Positions 1 through 6,342 of a stretch of 8,164 bases of DNA are shown piece after piece. The position numbers were made by a program, and so were the translations under genes. The notes under the pieces were generated by a model. That model had not been told where the DNA came from. It saw nothing but the letters and a program-made list of their open reading frames with translations, and ran no database searches. Origin of the DNA: JBBRLG01 sp038231495 (GTDB lineage Bacteria; Planctomycetota; Planctomycetia; Gemmatales; Gemmataceae); assembly GCA_038231495.1 (NCBI GenBank), contig JBBRLG010000344.1, forward strand, positions 1 through 8,164, read 5' to 3'. The number at the start of each line of letters is the position of its first letter. Positions within the stretch are counted from its first letter, which is position 1.

Positions 1-25
1 CGTAAGGGGGGGAGTGAACGGTTAC
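1..25 (+). repeat. Truncated end of the G/C-tract inverted-terminal repeat element (copy C)
   Basis: These bases are the right end of the repeat seen complete at 6343-6476: the loop and 3' arm of the second G/C hairpin, then the terminal repeat GTGAACGGTTAC at 14-25. They match 6454-6476 except for two extra G residues in the G run. The rest of this copy lies outside the window. No gene is seen between it and the first coding region at 187, and no convincing promoter was found in 26-186. Confidence 0.85.
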
Positions 26-186
26 AAGGATTCGTGTCAGGAATGGATTTAGGCGAACCGGCTGCGCGCTCTCCGAAAATTCGTTGCGACCCCTAATCTC
101 GCCCTTTCCCTCAAGGCTTACGTTGTGGCAGTCGATGTCATTTGGTCGGATTCTCCGTCCGTGTCAGGTGAGCGGGTAGGAAAACT

Positions 187-963
187 ATGCAATCTGGGCG
201 CTGGCGATGGTTGGCGTGGCTTGGCATCCTCGCCCCGGCGATGGGGCTGCTGGTCGGCTGCGCCACCGGCCCGAAGTGTTTGGACAAGGCGTTGCTCGTC
301 AACCGCGACCCGGCGGCTCATGGGGTCAACCTGACGCAACAGTACCTCGTGCATTGCCCCGACGTGCTGGAGGTCGCCATTAACGGCCATCCCGAATGGT
401 CGGGCGTTCGCCTCATCAACGCCGACGGGCGCATCGCGTTGACTGAACACGTCTATCTTCGCCTGGACGGACTAACGACCGCAGAGGCCGCAAAAACCCT
501 GGAACGGTTGGCGGTCGTTCCTCCGGGCGACGTGGGCGTTCGCGTCGCGGAGTTCAAGAGCCAGCAGCTGTACCTGTTCAGCGACATTCCGGGACTCCAG
601 CGCGTCGTGCCCTATCAAGGGCCGGAATCGATTGTCGATCTCCTGCAACGGGTCGGCGGCATTTCGGCGCGGTGCGCGCCCGCAGAGATCAAGGTCGTCC
701 GTGCCCACGTCGCCGACGGCGGACCGCCCGAAATTTTTCAAGTGGATTTGTCCGCGATCCTGCTCAAGCAGGATCAGCGCACCAACGTGCTGCTGCAATC
801 GTTCGACCAAATCTACATCGGCCAATCGCGGCAGTCTGCCATTTTGAGTTGCTGCCCGCCCTGGCTCAAACCCTTCTACAAAAAAATCTGCGGCATCACC
901 CGGCGCGAGAAGTCGTCGCAGCAAACCAAAGACCTGCTGCGCGGCGAGCAGCCGAACCCTTGA
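187..963 (+). CDS. Polysaccharide biosynthesis/export lipoprotein (Wza-like, Poly_export + SLBB)
   Basis: The protein has 258 residues. The N-terminus is a lipoprotein signal: Arg/Trp-rich start, hydrophobic stretch 9-23, and a lipobox ending LVGC with Cys25 as the predicted lipidated residue. Residues about 50-108 resemble the Poly_export domain of outer-membrane polysaccharide exporters: a DVLEV core at 59-63, NADGRIAL at 78-85 and GLTTAEAA at 95-102. The usual GPGD before the core reads HCPD here. Residues about 126-212 resemble one SLBB (beta-grasp) domain, with PYQGPESIVDLL and VGG. E. coli Wza is longer and has more ring-building domains, so this is a minimal form. The C-tail (about 215-258) is basic with a CCPPW patch. 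The ATG at 187 has an AGG at 178-180. No synthase or tyrosine-kinase partner is adjacent, so the exported polymer is unknown. Confidence 0.8.
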   Translation: MQSGRWRWLAWLGILAPAMGLLVGCATGPKCLDKALLVNRDPAAHGVNLTQQYLVHCPDVLEVAINGHPEWSGVRLINADGRIALTEHVYLRLDGLTTAEAAKTLERLAVVPPGDVGVRVAEFKSQQLYLFSDIPGLQRVVPYQGPESIVDLLQRVGGISARCAPAEIKVVRAHVADGGPPEIFQVDLSAILLKQDQRTNVLLQSFDQIYIGQSRQSAILSCCPPWLKPFYKKICGITRREKSSQQTKDLLRGEQPNP

Positions 964-972
964 TCCATTTCC

Positions 973-1006
973 TATAATCACCGGCGGGTCAACGTATTCG
1001 TACAAT
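973..1006 (+). promoter_or_regulatory. Weak -10-like hexamers upstream of dtd
   Basis: The 56-bp gap before dtd contains TATAAT at 973-978 and TACAAT at 1001-1006. Neither has a recognisable -35 hexamer at 16-18 bp. They may be a dtd promoter, or dtd may be transcribed from the upstream gene. Confidence 0.2.
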
Positions 1007-1019
1007 CGGCGGGGCCGAC

Positions 1020-1460
1020 ATGCGCGCGGTGGTGCAACGGGTTTCCAGGGCCAAAGTCACGGTCGGCGCGGCGATCACCGGCGCGATCGACCGCGGCCTG
1101 CTCGTGCTGTTGGGCGTCGCCCCGACCGACACGCCGCGCGCGGCGAAATGGCTGGCGGACAAGGTCGTCGGCCTCCGTATCTTTAACGACGACGACGGTA
1201 AGATGAACCGTTCGGTCGTCGAAGTCGGCGGGGCGGTGCTGGTCGTCAGTCAGATCACGCTGTACGGCGATTGCGGTAAGGGCCGGCGGCCGAGTTTCGT
1301 CGGTGCGGCGGCACCGGCAGTGGCCGAACCGCTGTACGAGTCGTTCGTCAACGCGGTGCGCGAACACGGCATTCTAACCGCCACCGGCCGGTTCGGCGCG
1401 ACGATGCAAGTCGAGCTGGTGAATGAGGGTCCGGTCACTCTCGCGATTGATTCCGTATAA
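1020..1460 (+). CDS. dtd: D-aminoacyl-tRNA deacylase (DTD)
   Basis: The protein has 146 residues, the full length of bacterial DTD (about 145). DTD is a cytosolic homodimer that hydrolyses the ester bond of D-aminoacyl-tRNAs (and glycyl-tRNA-Ala), keeping D-amino acids out of translation. Family signatures are complete: the MRAVVQRVSRAKVTV start, SQITLYG at 77-83 (the SQxT active-site motif), RRPSF at 89-93, GRFGATM at 123-129, and NEGPVT at 135-140, which contains the cross-subunit Gly-Pro motif that gives chiral selection. The ATG at 1020 matches the conserved N-terminus exactly; it has only a weak G-rich sequence upstream. The gene lies 56 bp after the export lipoprotein and 111 bp before the permease, so shared transcription is possible but not shown. 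Confidence 0.95.
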   Translation: MRAVVQRVSRAKVTVGAAITGAIDRGLLVLLGVAPTDTPRAAKWLADKVVGLRIFNDDDGKMNRSVVEVGGAVLVVSQITLYGDCGKGRRPSFVGAAAPAVAEPLYESFVNAVREHGILTATGRFGATMQVELVNEGPVTLAIDSV

Positions 1461-1478
1461 AATTCCCGCAGTCGATTC

Positions 1479-1507
1479 TTGCTCTCCCCTGGAAACTCGT
1501 GCATAAT
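1479..1507 (+). promoter_or_regulatory. Candidate sigma70-type promoter for the permease-enolase pair
   Basis: TTGCTC at 1479-1484 and CATAAT at 1502-1507 are separated by 17 bp. The -35 matches the consensus at 3 of 6 positions and the -10 at 5 of 6. The pair sits 64 bp before the permease ATG and just after the dtd stop, where a promoter for the next two genes would be expected. The match is by eye; planctomycete promoter consensus is poorly known. Confidence 0.4.
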
Positions 1508-1571
1508 CCGCCCTGCGTACCGCGCCCCGCAACCCGGTTACTGTCGCTGGAACACGGCCACGAGGTAGTTC

Positions 1572-3920
1572 ATGTTTTTCAAACAGTTGTTCGCGAGGAA
1601 GTCGCTGGAAACGCTACAAGCCGAGGCCGCGGGCGACAACCGCCTGCGCCGCATTCTAGGCCCGATTTCATTGACCTCGCTCGGCATTGGGGCAATCATC
1701 GGCTCCGGTATCTTTGTCATGACCGGCCGCGTTGCCGCGCAGGACGCCGGCCCGGCCATCATGCTTTCGTTTGTCGTGGCTGGAGTCGCGTGCCTGTTTG
1801 CCGCCCTTTGCTACGCCGAATTCGCCTCGATGGCCCCCGTCGCGGGCAGCGCCTACACTTACGCCTACGCCACCCTCGGCGAGCTCCTCGCCTGGATCAT
1901 TGGTTGGGACCTTGTCCTGGAATATGCGATGGCCTGCGCCGTCGTCGCCGCAGGGTGGGCACAATACCTCAACAAACTGTTGAGCGTCTTGCACATTCCC
2001 CCGATTCCCGAATTCCTATGCAATGACCCCTTCACGGACCCGACGGCCTGGTTCAACTTGCCCGCGTTCCTGATCACGGTGATCGTGACGGCGATCCTTG
2101 TCGTCGGCATCCGCGAGAGCGCGACCACGAATGCCGTGCTGGTCGGGGTCAAGGTCGGCGTCGTCTTGTTCGTCATCGCGGCCGGCCTCGGCCTCGGCCT
2201 CGTCAGCGTGTCCAACTGGACGAGCGTCCCGGTGACGGAGAGCATCTTTCCCGAGGACATCGAGATCCCGAAACTGGTCGCAACCGAGATCAAGGAAGGA
2301 ACCCTCAGCCGCAAGGAAGCCGAAGAGCGGATCAGGCAGTTGCGCGAACAGGTTGACAAGGTGAATGCCGACCTAACCCTCGCCGACGACAAGAAAAAGG
2401 CAAAGGAAACCGAGTTGCTCGAAGCATTCTATAAGGAAACGGCCCGAATGCCGAAGAGGGAGGCCGCCAAACGAGCCAGACTGCTAGCCGCAAACGTCCT
2501 GGCTCTCGCCAAGATCGACCGGGAGACGAACGGGCTGGAAGGCGAAGCGAAGGCGGAGAAGCTGGCGGCACTCCGGGCAGTGCTGAAGACATCCACTATC
2601 CGCGAAAAGGAGATCGAACTCGACGCGAAAGTGGAGGCCACAAGGCAAGAACTCGACGCCAAAGTAAAGTCCGATATGGGAAAAATCGCTCTCCAGGTCG
2701 CCGACAAGAAGATGGCCCCGGAGGAGGCGAAGGAGGCGAGCGAAAAAATCCAAGCTAGCGCTGATGAACAACTCGCCAAATCTGAAGCTGACGCGGACAC
2801 CGCCCTCGATGAGGTCATTGAGAAGGCCGAAAAGCACGGCGAAAAGAACCGCTTCTTGCCGGTCACGGAGAACGACGAGAAGGTCGCACGGCGGCTGCTG
2901 ACGAAGCTTCAGCCCGAGATCGACAAGAATAAGACCAAGAAGTGGGGCATCCTCGGCCTGCTGGGTGTCAACAAGTACCTCGGAAAGATCGACGATTCCG
3001 TCCGCTCGCCGTTTGCTCCGTACGGATTGTCAGGCATCATCTTCGGCGCCTCGATCGTCTTTTTCGCGTACATCGGCTTCGATGCGATCTCCACCCATTC
3101 GGAAGAGGCGATAAAACCCCAGCGCGATGTGCCGATTGGCATCCTTGCTTCGCTGATCATCTGCACGGTGCTTTACATCGCTGTCGCGGCCGTGCTTACC
3201 GGCATGATGCCGTATTCCGACATTAATCCGAAAGCGGCGGTGGCGTCGGCCTTCACGATCAAGGCCGAAGCACAGGGGGGCAGCGGGGTCCTCAACGCCT
3301 CGGCATTGCTTATTTCGGTCGGTGCGCTGGCCGGTTTGACGAGCGTGCTTCTCATCACCTTCCTCAGCCAAGCGCGCATCTTTCTGGCGATGGCGCGCGA
3401 CCGCCTACTGCCGCCGGCTGTGTTCGGCGCGATCCACCCGAAATTCCGCACGCCGCACATCGCGACGATGCTCACCGGCGGCGTCATTTCCGTGGTGGCG
3501 GCCTTCACGCCAATCGGCGACCTCGAAGAGATGGTCAACATCGGTACGCTCATGGCATTCGTCATCGTGTGCGGGGCCGTTTTCCTGTTGCGGATTCAGA
3601 AGCCGAATGCACACCGGCCATTCCGCACACCGTTCCTGTGGTTTGTGGCACCCGCGGGCATCCTGGTCAACCTCCTCCTAATGTTGTTCCTGCCCGTGAT
3701 GACCTGGTTGCGCCTCGTCATATGGTTAGCTGTGGGCCTGGTGATCTACTTTGGCTACGGCATGATGCGCAGTTCCGTCGGCCGCCAGTTACGCGGTCTG
3801 CCCGTGATCCCGATCGATGGGCCGCCGTCTGAGGGCGACATTATTCTCGAAAAGAGCGTGATGATGGCCGATCCGACTGCCATCAAATCCACCGACCCAC
3901 ACCTTGGTAAGGCGCCTTGA
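1572..3920 (+). CDS. APC-family amino acid permease (CAT type) with large coiled-coil insert in the TM5-TM6 loop
   Basis: The protein has 782 residues, against roughly 450-500 for YfnA-like members of the cationic amino acid transporter family. TM1 carries GIGAIIGSGIFV at 38-49, the substrate-binding APC motif. TM5 ends near residue 210. TM6 (about 485-508) has FFAYIGFDAIST followed by the cytoplasmic signature HSEEAIKPQRDVPIG. TM8 has GALAGLTSVLL followed by SQARIFLAMARDRLLP. TM11-12 include TWLRLVIWLAVGLVIYF. Residues about 230-457 are a hydrophilic Lys/Glu/Ala-rich helical segment absent from ordinary members. By APC topology this loop faces the periplasm. Twelve membrane helices remain intact, so transport is plausible; the substrate is not determined. 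The ATG at 1572 has GAGGT at 1562-1566, a good ribosome binding site. The next gene starts 7 nt after the stop. Confidence 0.9.
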   Translation: MFFKQLFARKSLETLQAEAAGDNRLRRILGPISLTSLGIGAIIGSGIFVMTGRVAAQDAGPAIMLSFVVAGVACLFAALCYAEFASMAPVAGSAYTYAYATLGELLAWIIGWDLVLEYAMACAVVAAGWAQYLNKLLSVLHIPPIPEFLCNDPFTDPTAWFNLPAFLITVIVTAILVVGIRESATTNAVLVGVKVGVVLFVIAAGLGLGLVSVSNWTSVPVTESIFPEDIEIPKLVATEIKEGTLSRKEAEERIRQLREQVDKVNADLTLADDKKKAKETELLEAFYKETARMPKREAAKRARLLAANVLALAKIDRETNGLEGEAKAEKLAALRAVLKTSTIREKEIELDAKVEATRQELDAKVKSDMGKIALQVADKKMAPEEAKEASEKIQASADEQLAKSEADADTALDEVIEKAEKHGEKNRFLPVTENDEKVARRLLTKLQPEIDKNKTKKWGILGLLGVNKYLGKIDDSVRSPFAPYGLSGIIFGASIVFFAYIGFDAISTHSEEAIKPQRDVPIGILASLIICTVLYIAVAAVLTGMMPYSDINPKAAVASAFTIKAEAQGGSGVLNASALLISVGALAGLTSVLLITFLSQARIFLAMARDRLLPPAVFGAIHPKFRTPHIATMLTGGVISVVAAFTPIGDLEEMVNIGTLMAFVIVCGAVFLLRIQKPNAHRPFRTPFLWFVAPAGILVNLLLMLFLPVMTWLRLVIWLAVGLVIYFGYGMMRSSVGRQLRGLPVIPIDGPPSEGDIILEKSVMMADPTAIKSTDPHLGKAP

Positions 3921-3930
3921 GGCTCAGATG
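3918..3930 (+). promoter_or_regulatory. Ribosome binding site that sets the start of the enolase-superfamily gene
   Basis: TGAGG at 3918-3922 overlaps the permease stop TGA (3918-3920) and lies 5 nt before ATG at 3928. This favours ATG 3928 over the in-frame TTG at 3904 inside the permease gene. It also implies that ribosomes ending the permease can restart on the next gene. Confidence 0.7.
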
Positions 3931-5028
3931 CGCATCGTCCGAATTGACACCCAGTTGCTGCACGTGCCCCTTGGACGCCCCCGCGCTTCGCTCGCGGAGG
4001 CGTCCTCGGGCCGGTTGAACCACGTCGTCGTGTTGCTGGTCCGCATCGACACCGACGACGGCCTGAGCGGCCTCGGTTTCGCGTACGCGCTCCAGAGCAG
4101 CGGTCGCGCCCTGTACGCCGTGGCCGTCGATGACCTGACGCCGTTGTTGCTGAACGAAAATCCGCTGGACCACGAGCGCATCGGGGCCAAGGTCTATTGG
4201 CGTTTGCAAACGGTAGGTCGGCGTGGACTGGTGCCGCAGGCCTACTCGGCGTTCGACGTGGCCTTGTGGGACTTGAAAGCGAAAGCGGCGAACCTGCCGC
4301 TCTATAAGCTACTCGGCGGCGCGCGCGAAGCGACGCCAGTTTACGGCTCCGACACCGCCTGGCTGTGGATGGATGCCGAGGAGATCGTGGACGCCTCGCG
4401 GCCGTATCTCGACCAGGGGCTAATGGGCATCAAGGTGAAGGTCGGCGGCAATCCCAACGAGGACGCCGACCGCATTACGCGCGTGCGGGAAGCGCTCGGC
4501 GACGACGTGTGGCTCGCCGTGGACGCCAACGAGCGCTACGACTACGGCACGGCCCTGGCGATGGGCCGATTCTACGAGGAAGACATTGGTGCCGACTGGT
4601 TCGAGGAGCCGTTGTCGTGCGAGGACGTGGAAGGCCACGCCCGCCTGAAGGCGAAGCTGGAAATCCCCATTGCGGCGGGCGAAATGTTGTTCCATCGCGC
4701 TGAATTTCGCAGTTACCTGGACCGCGGCGCGCTCGACGTGGTGCAGCCGGACGTGACGCGGTTGGGCGGGCTGACCGCGTTTCTGAAAGTCGCGGCAATG
4801 GCGGAGGAAGCACACTTGCCGGTGTCGCCGCACCTGCTGCCGGAGATCGGCGTCCACCTGGCGTGCGGGCTGCCGTGCGTCACGTCGGTGGAATACATGC
4901 CGTGGTTGTTTCCGCTGTTCGTGACGCCACCCCAGTTGGAACAGGGCAAGCTCGTGCCCCCGCCGCGGCCGGGGCTTGGGTTGGAGATCAATCCGGAGGC
5001 AGTGGCGCGTTTTCGCGTAAAGGTTTAA
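3928..5028 (+). CDS. Mandelate racemase/muconate lactonizing enzyme family protein (MR subgroup)
   Basis: The protein has 366 residues; mandelate racemase has 359. The family abstracts the proton alpha to a carboxylate and stabilises an enediolate with Mg2+. All MR-subgroup residues can be placed: KVK at 169-171 (KxK, S-face base), metal ligands Asp199 (in DAN), Glu226 (in FEEP) and Glu252 (in AGE), the His-Asp dyad Asp275 and His302, and Glu322. The spacings 275-302-322 equal those of mandelate racemase 270-297-317. A capping domain (about 1-125) precedes the barrel, with AFDVALWDLKAK before LYKLLGG. Such enzymes are often acid-sugar dehydratases or racemases; the substrate cannot be read from sequence. 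The start is ATG 3928, chosen from its ribosome binding site. The gene is coupled to the permease, which might supply a related substrate. The stop codon lies in the shared hairpin. Confidence 0.9.
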   Translation: MRIVRIDTQLLHVPLGRPRASLAEASSGRLNHVVVLLVRIDTDDGLSGLGFAYALQSSGRALYAVAVDDLTPLLLNENPLDHERIGAKVYWRLQTVGRRGLVPQAYSAFDVALWDLKAKAANLPLYKLLGGAREATPVYGSDTAWLWMDAEEIVDASRPYLDQGLMGIKVKVGGNPNEDADRITRVREALGDDVWLAVDANERYDYGTALAMGRFYEEDIGADWFEEPLSCEDVEGHARLKAKLEIPIAAGEMLFHRAEFRSYLDRGALDVVQPDVTRLGGLTAFLKVAAMAEEAHLPVSPHLLPEIGVHLACGLPCVTSVEYMPWLFPLFVTPPQLEQGKLVPPPRPGLGLEINPEAVARFRVKV

Positions 5029-5056
5029 CCGCGGTTCGCAGAACCGCGGTTAAACC
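5022..5056. terminator. Perfect hairpin shared by two converging genes, probable bidirectional terminator
   Basis: GGTTTAACCGCGGTTC (5022-5037), loop GCA, then the exact reverse complement (5041-5056) form a 16-bp perfect stem. The left arm contains the TAA of the enolase-superfamily gene (5026-5028). The right arm contains the stop of the minus-strand PilZ gene (TTA at 5050-5052). There is no strong T tract on the plus side; the minus-strand transcript would continue with a short TTT. Position and symmetry argue for termination in both directions. Confidence 0.7.
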
Positions 5057-5631
5057 GCTTGTTCGCCCGCACCTAATTCGATAAACGTGCCGCCGTTCTC
5101 AAACAAATCGTCGCTGATCGCGCAAGTCCACAACACCCGCACCAGAAATGACGAAGGTGTCGCGCCGTCGGTGCGCGGGATGTGAACGCGAATCTTTTGG
5201 CCCAGGAAGCGCTGGGTGCCGATGAGCCGAATGCCGGTCGGCGAAATGTCGCGGCTCAACAAGGTGAACTCGCGCTGGTCCTCGGTTTGCACCTTCACCG
5301 GTTGGATGAATGCACACCGCTCCTCTTCGCGCCGCTCCTCGTCGTTGGCGGCCGCCTTGTACTGACGGATCAGTTGCCGCACGGCCTTCTGGATGTCGCG
5401 CTGTTGCGACTGTTCGCGCCGGACCCGGTCGCTGACCGGCGTGGTGTAATAATACCGACCGTGCCGGTAGCTGAGCGAGCCGCGGGCCAGGGCCACCACG
5501 TCTTTCCACAGCGTTTCGGGCAGGTTGGCGTTAGCCAGCTCCGCGCGCACGTCGCGCGCGACTACGAACCCTTGCCGCTGCGCCCGGCGCATGACCAGCT
5601 CCGCGGTGCCCTGCAAATTCGTCGCAATCAT
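5050..5631 (-). CDS. PilZ-domain protein with helical/winged-helix-like N-terminal region
   Basis: From ATG at 5631 the protein has 193 residues; an in-frame TTG at 5676, directly after the upstream stop, would give 208. Neither start has a clear ribosome binding site, so coupling to the upstream gene is likely. Numbering from TTG: residues 112-202 resemble a PilZ domain, the c-di-GMP receptor fold, with RxxxR as R116-EEE-R120 and the D/NxSxxG motif as DISPTG at 143-148, both binding motifs intact. Residues about 24-80 look like a small winged helix (two or three helices, then YRHGRYYY as a beta wing). Residues 83-119 are a charged helix joining the two parts. No membrane segment or signal is seen, so it should be cytosolic. 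The output is unknown; it could be a c-di-GMP-controlled DNA-binding or adaptor protein. Confidence 0.75.
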   Translation of the reverse strand: MIATNLQGTAELVMRRAQRQGFVVARDVRAELANANLPETLWKDVVALARGSLSYRHGRYYYTTPVSDRVRREQSQQRDIQKAVRQLIRQYKAAANDEERREEERCAFIQPVKVQTEDQREFTLLSRDISPTGIRLIGTQRFLGQKIRVHIPRTDGATPSSFLVRVLWTCAISDDLFENGGTFIELGAGEQAV

Positions 5632-5676
5632 GGCTGAAGCGTCCCCGGCGGTCGTTCGTTGCAACCGTTCGTTCAA

Positions 5677-6042
5677 TCATCGGCTACGCGAGTCTAACAT
5701 TTTTTCCACGGGTCCGGCGGACAATCGCAACTCGGATTTGGCGACCGGTGATTTGGCGGTTGCCACGGCGATGCCAAGTTGCTCCGGCGTCGGCGCGGTT
5801 GGCGCAATGCCAATCTGGTCCGGCGGCGGCAAGACCGGCAGGGCGGTGCGGGGCTTCGCAGGAACGTCCGGCGTCAACCCGCGCGCCACCAACGGCTTCC
5901 CTGGTGCTACGGCGGGACGCTGAACCATTGGCTGTCCCACCGGCGGGTAGGGCGCTTGGGTGACGGGAACACTTTGATAATAGCCGTTGGGCAGGATGAT
6001 GGTCTGTTGCTGAGGGTAATAGATCGGCGGACCGCCGACCAC
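5677..6042 (-). CDS. Pro-rich protein, downstream part of a secreted protein cut by an in-frame TGA
   Basis: This open stretch from GTG at 6042 has 121 codons and no usable ribosome binding site, so the GTG is unlikely to be the natural start. The frame continues upstream without a shift through GGC AGC GGC CCT TGC to a TGA at 6060-6058, and beyond it into a signal-peptide coding stretch. The protein is low-complexity and rich in Pro, Gln and Val: PIYYPQQQ and LPNGYYQSVPV near the start, a long Pro-rich centre, and two related units DQIGIA and EQLGIA 12 residues apart. The stop TGA (5679-5677) touches the possible TTG start of the PilZ gene, which suggests an operon. I do not recognise a family. 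It could be a cell-surface or periplasmic linker protein now broken, or a sequencing error at the TGA. Confidence 0.5.
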   Translation of the reverse strand: MVGGPPIYYPQQQTIILPNGYYQSVPVTQAPYPPVGQPMVQRPAVAPGKPLVARGLTPDVPAKPRTALPVLPPPDQIGIAPTAPTPEQLGIAVATAKSPVAKSELRLSAGPVEKMLDSRSR

Positions 6043-6057
6043 GCAAGGGCCGCTGCC

Positions 6058-6147
6058 TCACCCCGCTCCCGAGCGCGCCGGATGACTTAAGAGCCAAAAG
6101 GCAGCCGTGATCGCCGCGAGCATGAACGGGAGATAGTATCTGCGCAC
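6058..6147 (-). pseudogene. Signal-peptide 5' part of the interrupted secreted Pro-rich protein
   Basis: A GTG at 6147 has a very strong ribosome binding site, GGAGGAG on the minus strand (6161-6155), with 7 nt spacing. It encodes VRRYYLPFMLAAITAAFW (start read as Met), then LLSHPARSGAG: a basic N-terminus, a hydrophobic core and an Ala/Gly-rich cleavage region, a typical Sec signal peptide. After 29 codons comes TGA (6060-6058), and the same frame stays open to 5680. The best initiation site in the region therefore produces only a signal peptide unless the TGA is bypassed or is an error. The intact gene would encode about 156 residues. Confidence 0.6.
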
Positions 6148-6160
6148 GGACGAACTCCTC

Positions 6161-6175
6161 CGGGGATAAACCCCG
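6161..6175 (-). promoter_or_regulatory. Short hairpin abutting the ribosome binding site of the signal-peptide start
   Basis: On the minus strand CGGGG, a 5-nt loop and CCCCG form a perfect 5-bp stem. Its last G is the first G of the GGAGGAG ribosome binding site. It could modulate initiation at GTG 6147, but the stem is short. Confidence 0.25.
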
Positions 6176-6304
6176 AGTACAGCGGCTGCGAGAAAAAGTC
6201 GGAGCGAGACGGGCCGGAGACGTGTCGTGCATCGAAGCGGGGCGGACCATAACAAACAGCGCGGTACGAATAAAGGCCAAGTGTACAAGGCAGGGGTTCT
6301 GCAC

Positions 6305-6333
6305 AATTTACAGGCGCGTCGTACTTCTTACAA
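6305..6333 (-). promoter_or_regulatory. Weak candidate promoter for the Pro-rich/PilZ pair
   Basis: On the minus strand TTGTAA (6333-6328) and TAAATT (6310-6305) are separated by 17 bp; each matches the consensus at 4 of 6 positions. It lies just downstream of the repeat element and would give a leader of about 150 nt before GTG 6147. The rest of 6176-6342 shows nothing else I can name. Confidence 0.3.
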
Positions 6334-6342
6334 AAGTGGTTC

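Noticed and set aside
2429..2866. A Ser-rich open frame on the minus strand across the permease insert
   Set aside because: Its Ser/Ala-rich product is the antisense shadow of the Lys/Glu codons of the insert; the plus-strand frame is continuous with the transporter.
3904..3927. TTG at 3904 as the start of the enolase-superfamily protein
   Set aside because: It lies inside the permease gene and adds residues (VRRLEAQ) that precede the usual family N-terminus MRIVRID. ATG 3928 has a well-spaced TGAGG ribosome binding site.
1020..5028. A D-amino-acid metabolism operon made of dtd, permease and a dipeptide epimerase
   Set aside because: The enolase-superfamily member has the His-Asp dyad of the MR subgroup, not the Lys/Lys pair of dipeptide epimerases. 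A gap of 111 bp with its own promoter candidate separates dtd from the permease. The link is not supported.
6040..6060. The in-frame TGA read as selenocysteine
   Set aside because: The product is a secreted low-complexity Pro-rich protein with no redox fold, the TGA is at the signal-peptide boundary, and no convincing SECIS-like hairpin with correct placement was seen downstream. A mutation or read error is simpler.
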